DNA of 8,370 nt from Solirubrobacteraceae bacterium. Lineage in GTDB: Bacteria; Actinomycetota; Thermoleophilia; Solirubrobacterales; Solirubrobacteraceae. The DNA is taken from assembly GCA_030043235.1 (NCBI GenBank), contig JASHYF010000230.1, forward strand, positions 1-8,370. Direction: 5' to 3'. Both the position numbers and the translations under genes were made by a program. Positions 1 to 4,922 of the stretch are shown in pieces. Position 1 is the first letter of the stretch; the number at the start of each line of letters is the position of its first letter. The notes under the pieces are model-generated. The model was not told the DNA's origin and ran no database searches. It saw nothing but the letters and a program-made list of their open reading frames with translations.

Positions 1-660
1 GGCGAACCCGTCGTCACCCACCAGGCGCTCCAGCCGGTCACCGCCGGCGCCCCGGTCACTCCCGCAGGCGCGCTCGCAGCCGCTGCAGCCGCCGCGCACC
101 CCCGGCGCCATCACGCGGCGCGTACGAAGGCGCCCGCCAAGGTGCTCGTCGCGGCCACGCCCGTCACAGCGACCGCGCCCGCCACGACCAGCCCAGCCTT
201 GGTCGCCCTCCCGGCCACGGGCACCACCTCCGCCGCCTCCGCGCCCTCCGCTGTCGCGCCGGCTCGCGCCGCAAACCCAGCCGCTCCGACCACCGAAGTC
301 ACCAGCCAGACAACCGAACTGCCGGCCTCCGCCACGAGCGTGCCGTCCAGCGCCTCGGGCCCGGAAACCACGACGAGCGGCTCGCCCACCACAACCACAA
401 CCACAACCACAGCCACCACAACCACACCCACAACGCCCACCACCACAGCGCCGGCGGACGCGCCGCCCATCACCGCGACCAAGTCCACGACGACCGAAGC
501 CGCGCCCGCGCCGGCGGCTGGGTCGCGCACCCACACCGCCGCGCCGAAGGCGCATGCCAAGCCAGACGACGGCGGCACCCCCGCATCCGCCGGTCAAACC
601 GCCGGGCATCCTCGCGCGGCGGTCCGCCCGGAAAGCAAGCGGAGGAGCGCCCGCCGCTAG
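1..660 (+). CDS. C-terminal part of an Ala/Thr/Pro-rich low-complexity protein (5' end outside window)
   Basis: The frame is open from base 1 to the TAG at 658-660 (219 codons visible), so the gene starts upstream of the window. The visible part is almost wholly Ala, Thr, Pro, Ser and Val, with a poly-Ala run near residues 27-35, a His/Arg patch after it, a Thr tract around residues 130-149, and a basic end (KRRSARR). No folded domain, membrane segment or LPXTG sorting motif is visible. Thr/Pro-rich tails like this are typical of wall-spanning or glycosylated linker regions of secreted or membrane-anchored actinobacterial proteins, but that role is inference. The long antisense frame is poly-Val/Ala and looks like a shadow. 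The stop codon overlaps the stop of the convergent minus-strand gene. Function cannot be told from this part. Confidence 0.6.
   Translation, partial: GEPVVTHQALQPVTAGAPVTPAGALAAAAAAAHPRRHHAARTKAPAKVLVAATPVTATAPATTSPALVALPATGTTSAASAPSAVAPARAANPAAPTTEVTSQTTELPASATSVPSSASGPETTTSGSPTTTTTTTTATTTTPTTPTTTAPADAPPITATKSTTTEAAPAPAAGSRTHTAAPKAHAKPDDGGTPASAGQTAGHPRAAVRPESKRRSARR
387..447. repeat. ACC/ACA microsatellite encoding a threonine tract
   Basis: A nearly pure run of ACC and ACA codons, including consecutive ACAACC hexamers at about 391-409, encodes a Thr run broken by single Ala and Pro residues. The alternating synonymous codons make a short tandem repeat that could change length by slippage in steps that keep the frame. 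It lies inside the low-complexity tail of the partial gene. Confidence 0.75.
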
Positions 661-1319
661 CCGAGCGTGAGCGTCTTGAGCGGGCGCAGCAGCACCCCCG
701 ACCCGCCCACTTCGAGCGCTGAAAGCACCGACGGGGTGGCCGTGGGCGAGCTCAGCATCGACACCACCACCCCGGTCCGCGGGTGCGCCTGCGGCAGCGT
801 GAACAGCAGATCGCGTCCCCACACCTGTCCGCCGTGCAGCTCCGCGGTGAACACCACCTGGTAGCCGATCAGAGTGTTGTTCACCTTCGCCTTGCCCTCC
901 GCGCGCAGCGCGAAGTCGCGGTATCGGCGCGCGAGCGCGCGGATGAAGCCATTGGCATACAGCGGCATCTCGCCCTGCACAGCGCCCGCGTACGCCGGCA
1001 GCGTCAGTGGGTCGACCGCGTAGGAGTACCTGAGCGCGCCGTCGGGATAGCGGCTCTCGACCTTCACGTAGCCCGCCGGGTCGGGCGCCACGCGGTACAG
1101 GTCTCTGTATTCGAAGCTGAACGGCACGCTCCCCCCGTGCGAGTAGCTCGCGTTCTCGAGCGTCAGCCCCGCCGCCACCAGCGCCAGCGTCAGCCCCACG
1201 CCCGCCAGCACAACGAGCATGCGCGCAGGCCGCGACGCCGCGCGCCAGCGGGGTGCCAGCAGCTGGCCCAGGCTCGGGCCGTACTCGGGCTTCATGCGCG
1301 CCCGCGCCATCGCGGTCAC
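657..1319 (-). CDS. Single-pass membrane protein with extracytoplasmic domain, unknown function
   Basis: A 220-residue product if the GTG at 1319 is used. That start has GGGGA 8 nt upstream and lies 4 bp after the stop of the RAM-domain gene, which suggests translational coupling; ATGs at 1310 and 1295 are alternatives. It has a short basic cytoplasmic N-terminus (to about residue 33), one hydrophobic segment (about 34-54), and a soluble domain of about 165 residues predicted to lie outside. That domain has an aromatic-rich start (SFEYRDLYRV), a NNTLIGYQVVFTAE strand region, and a later stretch with TGVVVSMLSS. The pattern faintly recalls PsbP/DUF1795-like lipoprotein domains, but I would not assign it. 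It is last in a minus-strand group with the RAM and rhomboid genes. It ends on a CTAG shared with the convergent gene. Confidence 0.75.
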   Translation of the reverse strand: MTAMARARMKPEYGPSLGQLLAPRWRAASRPARMLVVLAGVGLTLALVAAGLTLENASYSHGGSVPFSFEYRDLYRVAPDPAGYVKVESRYPDGALRYSYAVDPLTLPAYAGAVQGEMPLYANGFIRALARRYRDFALRAEGKAKVNNTLIGYQVVFTAELHGGQVWGRDLLFTLPQAHPRTGVVVSMLSSPTATPSVLSALEVGGSGVLLRPLKTLTLG

Positions 1320-1323
1320 GCGG

Positions 1324-1605
1324 TCATTCCCCGATCGAGAACAGCGCCTCCAGGTCATGGCGCGAATACGCCGCGAACGCCACCATCGTCTGCGTGCGCA
1401 CGACCCCGGACAGCCCGCCGATGCGTCCCGTCACCACGTCTGCGAGCTGCTCGTGGTCGGGCACCCGCACGATCGCCACGAAGTCCCACTCGCCCGTGAC
1501 CGAGTACGCCTCCGCGACGCCCTCGACGTCCGCGAGCGCGCCTCCCAGACTCGACAGCGCATCGCGCTCCGCCTCGATCAGCACCACCGCGTTGGTCATC
1601 GTCAT
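1324..1605 (-). CDS. Stand-alone Lrp/AsnC ligand-binding (RAM) domain protein
   Basis: A 93-residue protein made only of the RAM (regulation of amino-acid metabolism) fold found at the C-terminus of Lrp/AsnC regulators. Visible features are the first strand (AVVLIEAE), the TGEWDFVAIVRV strand, the DHEQLADVVTGRIGGLSGV helix region, and the last strand (RTQTMVAF). No helix-turn-helix precedes it. Known stand-alone RAM proteins form dimers or higher oligomers and bind small effectors such as amino acids; here the ligand is unknown. ATG at 1605 is chosen; a second in-frame ATG lies at 1599. Upstream is TAGGAT-N9-ATG, where TAGGATG comes from the last unit of the 21-bp array. It could serve as a -10 element or, through AGGA, as a ribosome-binding site. 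The downstream membrane protein gene follows 4 bp after the stop. Confidence 0.85.
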   Translation of the reverse strand: MTMTNAVVLIEAERDALSSLGGALADVEGVAEAYSVTGEWDFVAIVRVPDHEQLADVVTGRIGGLSGVVRTQTMVAFAAYSRHDLEALFSIGE

Positions 1606-1613
1606 CGCGCGCG

Positions 1614-1762
1614 CATCCTACGTGCCGGGCGGGCCACGCCCCGTGCCGGGCGGGCCACCCCCCGTGCCGGGCGGGACATCCTACGTGCCGGGCGCGCCAC
1701 GCCCCGTGCCGGGCGGGCCATCCTACGTGCCGGGCGCGCTCATCCTACGTCTCGAGCGCGCT
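1614..1762. repeat. 21-bp tandem repeat array (seven units) between rhomboid-like and RAM genes
   Basis: Units begin at 1614, 1635, 1656, 1677, 1698, 1719 and 1741; the period is 21 bp, with 22 bp for the last two steps. Two unit types are mixed: CATCCTACGTGCCGGGCGSGC (1614, 1677, 1719, and the diverged copy at 1741) and CACSCCCCGTGCCGGGCGGGM (1635, 1656, 1698). Read on the minus strand, the unit at 1741-1762 is the end of the rhomboid gene (ATGAGCGCGCTCGAGACGTAG), so the array looks like an outward expansion of that gene's last codons and stop. It fills almost the whole 139-bp gap before the RAM gene. A plus-strand frame through it encodes PVPGG-like heptads but is not a convincing gene. Confidence 0.92.
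1615..1620 (-). promoter_or_regulatory. Candidate -10 element / ribosome-binding site for the RAM gene
   Basis: The minus strand reads TAGGAT followed by nine bases (GCGCGCGCG) and the ATG at 1605. TAGGAT fits the actinobacterial -10 pattern TANNNT and would give a near-leaderless transcript. The overlapping AGGA could instead pair with 16S rRNA if transcription starts further upstream. Further TAGGAT copies lie in the array at 1678-1683, 1720-1725 and 1742-1747. No good -35 is visible. Confidence 0.4.
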
Positions 1763-2530
1763 CATCCTGTACATGCCCAGGCCCACGGCCAGGCCCAGCG
1801 CGCCGCCCACCAGCCCCGCCAACCAGCTCGCCTCCGGGCGCGCGAACGGCATCGCCAGCAGCAGCGCCGCGAGCGCCCCCGCGCCCAGGAGATCGCCCTC
1901 ACGGTAGGCGCCGGCACGCATGGCGTCGAGGTCCGGCGCCGCCCACGCCGCCAGCAGCGCAAGCGCCGCGCCGTTGCCGCCGCTCACCAGCGGGTAGCGG
2001 TAGGCCGCCTCCGCCACCAACGCACCGGTCGCGCCGGCGCCCAGGAACAGGGCCAGCACCGCCACCGGCCCGTGGCGGCGCTCGAACAGCCAGCCGAAGA
2101 TCGCGATCGTGAGGATCGCCACGAATGCGTACCAGCCGTCGAGGTAGGCGAGCGGGTTGGTCAGCAGCTTCCACCATTCGCCGTGCAACGGGCCTTCGAT
2201 CGCCAAGTGCGGGTACGTCTGCGGTTCCGCGCGCGCCACCACCCACGCAGCGCAGCTTGCCGCCACCAGCGCGATCGTCGCGTACGGGCGCTCCGCCGCC
2301 CAGCGGCTGGGGCCGGCCGTCCGTGTGCGCGCCGGAACCGCGCGCAGTGCGGGACGGCCGAACAGACCTCGGGCGCGGCCGCGCAGCGTGCGCCTCGACG
2401 CGTTCGCCGGCGGCAGCTTGGGGGCGCGCCTGCGCAGGCGGTTGCCGCAGTACGGGCACTCGGTGATGTACGGGCTGACCTCCGAGCCACACTGCTTGCA
2501 CGTCACGAACAGGTCAGCTCCCGAGCTCAT
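1745..2530 (-). CDS. Zinc-ribbon rhomboid-fold membrane protein, catalytic dyad missing
   Basis: A 261-residue protein. Residues 11-28 form a CxxC-x10-CPYC zinc ribbon (C11, C14, C25, C28), followed by a basic linker to about residue 80 and then a rhomboid-like membrane core. Rhomboid signatures seen are HGEWWKLLTNPLAY (116-129) after the first membrane segment and FGWLFERRHGP (145-155), the usual E-R-G stretch before the third segment. The GxSG serine motif is replaced by SGGNGAALAL with Asn186, and no histidine occurs after residue 153. The last-helix AHLGG motif reads WLAGLVGG (236-243). A Ser-His protease is therefore not possible; the protein resembles inactive rhomboids (iRhom/derlin-like) that bind membrane substrates, but its role here is inference. 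The ATG at 2530 is the first good start. Divergent from the DUF2090 gene. Confidence 0.85.
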   Translation of the reverse strand: MSSGADLFVTCKQCGSEVSPYITECPYCGNRLRRRAPKLPPANASRRTLRGRARGLFGRPALRAVPARTRTAGPSRWAAERPYATIALVAASCAAWVVARAEPQTYPHLAIEGPLHGEWWKLLTNPLAYLDGWYAFVAILTIAIFGWLFERRHGPVAVLALFLGAGATGALVAEAAYRYPLVSGGNGAALALLAAWAAPDLDAMRAGAYREGDLLGAGALAALLLAMPFARPEASWLAGLVGGALGLAVGLGMYRMSALET

Positions 2531-2539
2531 CGTGGACCC

Positions 2540-2545
2540 ATTCTA
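2540..2545 (-). promoter_or_regulatory. Candidate -10 element of the rhomboid-like gene
   Basis: The minus strand reads TAGAAT, nine bases, then the ATG at 2530. TAGAAT is one mismatch from TATAAT, and the spacing equals that before the RAM and foldase genes. No convincing -35 was found. A competing reading is that GGGAGG further upstream serves a four-codon leader ORF (2527-2541) whose TGA overlaps the ATG. Confidence 0.4.
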
Positions 2546-2578
2546 TGGACCTCCCGACCGCGGCCCGCGAGCCTCTGG

Positions 2579-2584
2579 AATACT
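2579..2584 (+). promoter_or_regulatory. Candidate -10 element of the DUF2090 gene
   Basis: AATACT matches four of six positions of TATAAT and lies 7 nt before the ATG at 2592, the spacing expected for a leaderless actinobacterial transcript. The only Shine-Dalgarno-like sequence (AGGG) is just 2 nt from the ATG, too close for a normal ribosome-binding site. No -35 was recognised. Confidence 0.3.
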
Positions 2585-2591
2585 CAGGGCC

Positions 2592-3521
2592 ATGACCACC
2601 GGACCCGACAGCAAGCTGTACATCCTCGCCTTCGATCACCGCGGCTCTTTCCAGAAGAAGTTCTTCGGCATCGAGGGCGAACCCGACGGAGAGCAGACGG
2701 CGATCATCGCCGATGCCAAGCACTTGATCTTCGAGGGCATGCTGCAGGCGATCGGCGCGGGCGCCGATCCGTCTGTCACCGGCGTGCTCGTCGATGAGCA
2801 GTTCGGCTCCACCGTGCCCGCCGAGGCGCGCGAGAAGGGCCTCAAGCTCGCCATGCCCGCGGAGCGCTCCGGCCAGGACATGTTCGAGCTCCAGTACGGC
2901 GAGGACTTCGGCGAGCACATCGAGCGCTTCGACCCGGACTTCACGAAGGTGCTCGTTCGCTACAACCCGGAAGGCGACGCCGCCGGCAACAGCGAGCAGC
3001 TCGCGAAGCTGCTCACGCTGTCGGACTGGCTGAAGGCGCACGAGCGCAAGCTCCTGTTCGAGCTGCTCGTGCCCGCCGAGCCTGCCCAGCTGCAGTCGGT
3101 CGGCGGCGACAGCGACCGCTACGACGCCGAGCTGCGCCCCGAGCTCATGCGTCGCGCCATCGCGGACATCCAGGACGCCGCCGTCCAGGTGGACATCTGG
3201 AAGATCGAGGGGGTCGAACAGCGCTCGGACTGCGAGATGCTCGTCGCCCAGGCCCGCTCCGCCGGGCGTGAGCAGGTCAAGTGCGTGGTGCTCGGGCGCG
3301 GCGCCGACGACGCCAAGGTCGACCACTGGCTCACCCAGGCTGCGCCCGTGGACGGCTTCATCGGCTTCGCCATCGGCCGCTCGATCTGGTGGGATCCGCT
3401 CAAGGCGTACGTCGACGGCAAGATCGAGCGCGCCGCCGGCGCGCGCAAGATCGCCGAGAACTACCTGCGTTTCGTCGCCGTCTACGAGCGCGCCGAGCGC
3501 AAGGCGCAAGCTTCGGCGTGA
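2592..3521 (+). CDS. DUF2090 family class I aldolase-like TIM-barrel protein
   Basis: A 309-residue protein of the DUF2090 family, the domain fused to the C-terminus of some IolC (5-dehydro-2-deoxygluconokinase) proteins and related to LacD/IolJ-type class I aldolases. The N-terminal LYILAFDHRGSFQKKFFG (9-26) is the family signature, like the LDQRG motif of LacD. DIWKIEGVEQ (201-210) matches the LacD K-V-E motif and places Lys204 as the likely Schiff-base lysine. VDGFIGFAIGRSIWWDPL (253-270) is the C-terminal phosphate-binding region. A role in cleaving a phosphorylated sugar acid such as 2-deoxy-5-keto-gluconate 6-phosphate follows from the family. However, no inositol genes are present and the kinase domain is absent, so the substrate is unknown. 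ATG at 2592 is chosen because the signature starts just after it; the frame stays open upstream without homology. The stop overlaps a GTG of the next gene. Confidence 0.88.
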   Translation: MTTGPDSKLYILAFDHRGSFQKKFFGIEGEPDGEQTAIIADAKHLIFEGMLQAIGAGADPSVTGVLVDEQFGSTVPAEAREKGLKLAMPAERSGQDMFELQYGEDFGEHIERFDPDFTKVLVRYNPEGDAAGNSEQLAKLLTLSDWLKAHERKLLFELLVPAEPAQLQSVGGDSDRYDAELRPELMRRAIADIQDAAVQVDIWKIEGVEQRSDCEMLVAQARSAGREQVKCVVLGRGADDAKVDHWLTQAAPVDGFIGFAIGRSIWWDPLKAYVDGKIERAAGARKIAENYLRFVAVYERAERKAQASA

Positions 3522-3526
3522 GCGCC

Positions 3527-3766
3527 ATGAAGATGCGTCAGAGCCTCGCCGAGTGGGAGGAGGCCTTCGCCGAGGAGACCTCGCTCGACCGTCGCCGTCG
3601 TGACTCGCTGAGGCGCACCGCCGAGCGGCGCACGCTCAAGCGGCACCTCGCGCGCCGGCACAAGCGCGGCTCGGTCCGCTTCGTGCTGCTCGTGTTCGCC
3701 CTGATCCTCACCGCGGCCGTGGTCACCGGGGTGATGTTCCGCACGCTGTATCTGCTGCTCGGCTAG
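3527..3766 (+). CDS. Small basic protein with C-terminal membrane segment
   Basis: A 79-residue protein from ATG 3527. A GTG at 3518 overlaps the DUF2090 stop as GTGA and would give 82 residues; neither start has a strong ribosome-binding site. Residues 1-20 are acidic and amphipathic, about 21-50 are strongly basic (Arg/Lys/His-rich, probably helical), and about 51-76 are hydrophobic and form one membrane helix close to the C-terminus. By the positive-inside rule the basic part should lie in the cytoplasm, a tail-anchor-like layout. The overlap with the upstream gene suggests one transcript and coupled translation. I do not recognise a family; membership in a lineage-specific group is likely. 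Confidence 0.7.
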   Translation: MKMRQSLAEWEEAFAEETSLDRRRRDSLRRTAERRTLKRHLARRHKRGSVRFVLLVFALILTAAVVTGVMFRTLYLLLG

Positions 3767-3796
3767 GCGCTCTCGCCAGGCGCGCGCGGCGACTCT

Positions 3797-3825
3797 TTCC
3801 GCTGCTCGGCCAGGCGGAAGCTTTT
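3797..3825 (+). terminator. Weak hairpin plus T-tract after the DUF2090 operon
   Basis: TTCCGC (3797-3802) pairs with GCGGAA (3814-3819) across an 11-nt loop and is followed by GCTTTT. The position between convergent genes fits a terminator for the plus-strand operon. The stem is short and the T-tract has only four bases. Confidence 0.35.
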
Positions 3826-3832
3826 GAGGCGG

Positions 3833-4087
3833 CTAGGAGCCCTCGCCGAGCTCGTGCAGCGATTCCTCCACCTCGTCGCCGTGCGCCGGCGTGGGGCCGT
3901 CCTTCGACGTCGGCGCCGCGCCGCCTTCGCGGTGGATCTCCAGGTAGATCTCCTTGCGAAACACGGGCACCCGCTGCGGCGCCTGAATGCCTATGCGCAC
4001 CTTCTCGCCCATCACCGACAGCACCGAAACCTCGATCTCGTCCCCGATCATGATGCTCTGGTTGGACTTGCGCGTCAGAACCAGCAT
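3833..4087 (-). CDS. csrA: Carbon storage regulator CsrA (RNA-binding translational regulator)
   Basis: An 84-residue CsrA/RsmA homologue, which binds GGA motifs in mRNA leaders as a dimer and blocks or modulates translation. The core aligns along its length with Escherichia coli CsrA: MLVLTRKSNQ (1-10), MIGDEIEVSVL (13-23), KVRIGIQAP (29-37) and VPVFRKEIY (40-48). RNA-contact residues Leu4, Arg6 and Arg44 are kept. After about residue 55 comes an acidic, Pro/Gly-rich C-terminal tail of roughly 30 residues that exceeds the usual 61-residue length slightly. ATG at 4087 is supported by a strong GAGGAAGG ribosome-binding site and by homology. In flagellated Gram-positives CsrA usually sits beside fliW and flagellar genes; neither is in this window. 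The GGA in its own ribosome-binding site could allow autorepression. Confidence 0.96.
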   Translation of the reverse strand: MLVLTRKSNQSIMIGDEIEVSVLSVMGEKVRIGIQAPQRVPVFRKEIYLEIHREGGAAPTSKDGPTPAHGDEVEESLHELGEGS

Positions 4088-4096
4088 TTGGGTGCA

Positions 4097-4104
4097 CCTT
4101 CCTC
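4097..4104 (-). promoter_or_regulatory. Strong ribosome-binding site of csrA, with a GGA motif
   Basis: The minus strand reads GAGGAAGG, 9 nt before the csrA ATG. It is the clearest Shine-Dalgarno sequence in the window and fixes the start. It contains AGGA, the core of CsrA binding sites, so CsrA autoregulation is possible but untested. Confidence 0.75.
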
Positions 4105-4150
4105 TTTGCCGATTGGCGACCCGGCGCAACCCAATACCGCCGGAGCGCCA

Positions 4151-4156
4151 AGCATA
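4151..4156 (-). promoter_or_regulatory. Candidate -10 element of csrA
   Basis: The minus strand reads TATGCT, four of six matches to TATAAT, about 63 nt before the csrA ATG. This would give a leader long enough to carry the strong ribosome-binding site. No good -35 is seen at 16-18 bp, so confidence is low. Confidence 0.3.
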
Positions 4157-4296
4157 GTCACACGACCGGAGGAACGCGAGACGGATTTTGACGGAGCGAG
4201 CGACCGCCGAGGTGCGGCATGTCCCGCGAGCTTTCGTTCGCCCGGCGTCCTCGCGTCTCGCCGCGCGCACCCGTCGCGCCTCGCAGGCGCTTGCGC

Positions 4297-4302
4297 TAGT
4301 CT
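4297..4302 (+). promoter_or_regulatory. Candidate -10 element of the HTH-like gene
   Basis: TAGTCT lies 12 nt before the ATG at 4315 and follows the TANNNT pattern seen before four other genes here. A -35 was not recognised. The rest of the divergent region 4088-4314 shows no ORF with support. It also contains a TTGACG at 4188-4193 without a matching -10. Confidence 0.35.
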
Positions 4303-4314
4303 CCCGGACCGTCC

Positions 4315-4875
4315 ATGCCCAGGAAATCTCTGCGACCGCACCTCAACCAGATCCGTGCGTGGGTGCGCCAGGGGCGAACGGATGCCTGGGTTGCCCATCA
4401 GCTCGAGGTCACCGTTCGCGACATCGAGCAGTTCAAGCGCCAGAACGAGCTGGTCAGCGACGAGGACGCCCCGGAAGGCGCCCCCGGCGAGTACCCCGAA
4501 GAGATCGACCTGCGCGCGGAGGACGACGCGCTGATCGCCGCCGAGCTGGAAGCCGCTGAAGCTGAAGCCGCAGAAGCCGAGGCGCAGCGCGCGCGGGAAC
4601 GAGCTGAAGAAGCTGCCGAGGAGCCGGAGGAGACAAGCGCCGGGCGCACTCGCCGTCGCAGCCGCCGCGTGGGACGCGGGCGGCGCTCCGGCGCGCGCAA
4701 CACCGGACCTCTCGAGGGGACGTTCGACCATGGCGAGGAGGGCTATGGGCTGTGGTTGGATCCCGCCATTCAGGACAATCCTATCTATGCCGAGCACTGG
4801 GCGGGTCATCGGCCCGTCGAGGTGGATGTGGAGGAGGATCGCATAGTCATCCGCCGCGTCGGCGAGGACGAGTAG
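4315..4875 (+). CDS. HTH-like, charge-segregated hypothetical protein
   Basis: A 186-residue protein in four blocks. Residues 1-45 are basic and helical and look like a short helix-turn-helix (IRAWVRQGRTDAWVAHQLEV then VRDIEQFKRQN), as in homeodomain-like or terminase-small-subunit N-termini. Residues 46-107 are highly acidic, with an (E/A)-rich stretch (74-101) likely to form one charged helix or coiled coil. Residues 108-129 are Arg-rich (RTRRRSRRVGRGRR). Residues 130-186 form a compact C-terminal region with GEEGYGLWLDPAIQDNP and VEVDVEEDRIVIRRV, probably beta-strands. A nucleic-acid-binding role is inference from the HTH and the basic block. I do not recognise a named family. The gene is divergent from csrA and ends in an inverted repeat. 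Confidence 0.8.
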   Translation: MPRKSLRPHLNQIRAWVRQGRTDAWVAHQLEVTVRDIEQFKRQNELVSDEDAPEGAPGEYPEEIDLRAEDDALIAAELEAAEAEAAEAEAQRARERAEEAAEEPEETSAGRTRRRSRRVGRGRRSGARNTGPLEGTFDHGEEGYGLWLDPAIQDNPIYAEHWAGHRPVEVDVEEDRIVIRRVGEDE

Positions 4876-4911
4876 GGCCGATCGGAGACCGGCCAGCATA
4901 GCGGCCCTACT
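4871..4911. terminator. Perfect 10-bp inverted repeat between convergent genes
   Basis: AGTAGGGCCG (4871-4880) and CGGCCCTACT (4902-4911) are exact reverse complements around a 21-nt loop, with a smaller CGG-AGA-CCG hairpin inside. The left arm includes the TAG stop of the HTH-like gene, and the right arm is 11 bp from the stop of the convergent gene at 4923. The location suits a bidirectional terminator, although no T-tract follows on either strand. Confidence 0.55.
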
Positions 4912-4922
4912 GGCGCCCACGG

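Noticed and set aside
111..578. Minus-strand ORF with poly-Val and poly-Ala, membrane-like
   Set aside because: It is the reverse complement of the Thr/Ala/Pro codons of the plus-strand gene. Its composition is an artefact of that repeat, and it has no start-site support.
1614..1762. CRISPR array
   Set aside because: Units are directly adjacent with no spacers, one unit is the end of a gene, and no cas genes are present.
1253..2797. Long plus-strand ORF with collagen-like PVPGG heptads
   Set aside because: It runs antisense to the RAM and rhomboid-like genes and then into another frame of the DUF2090 gene. The heptads only translate the 21-bp array, and the rest is Arg/Ala/Pro noise typical of GC-rich shadow frames.
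2514..3509. 331-residue minus-strand ORF opposite the DUF2090 gene
   Set aside because: Shadow of a strongly conserved coding region; its composition (Leu/Glu/Val/Arg repeats) follows from the codons on the other strand.
4188..4193. TTGACG as a -35 box for the HTH-like gene
   Set aside because: No -10-like hexamer occurs 16-18 bp downstream, and it is over 100 bp from the start.
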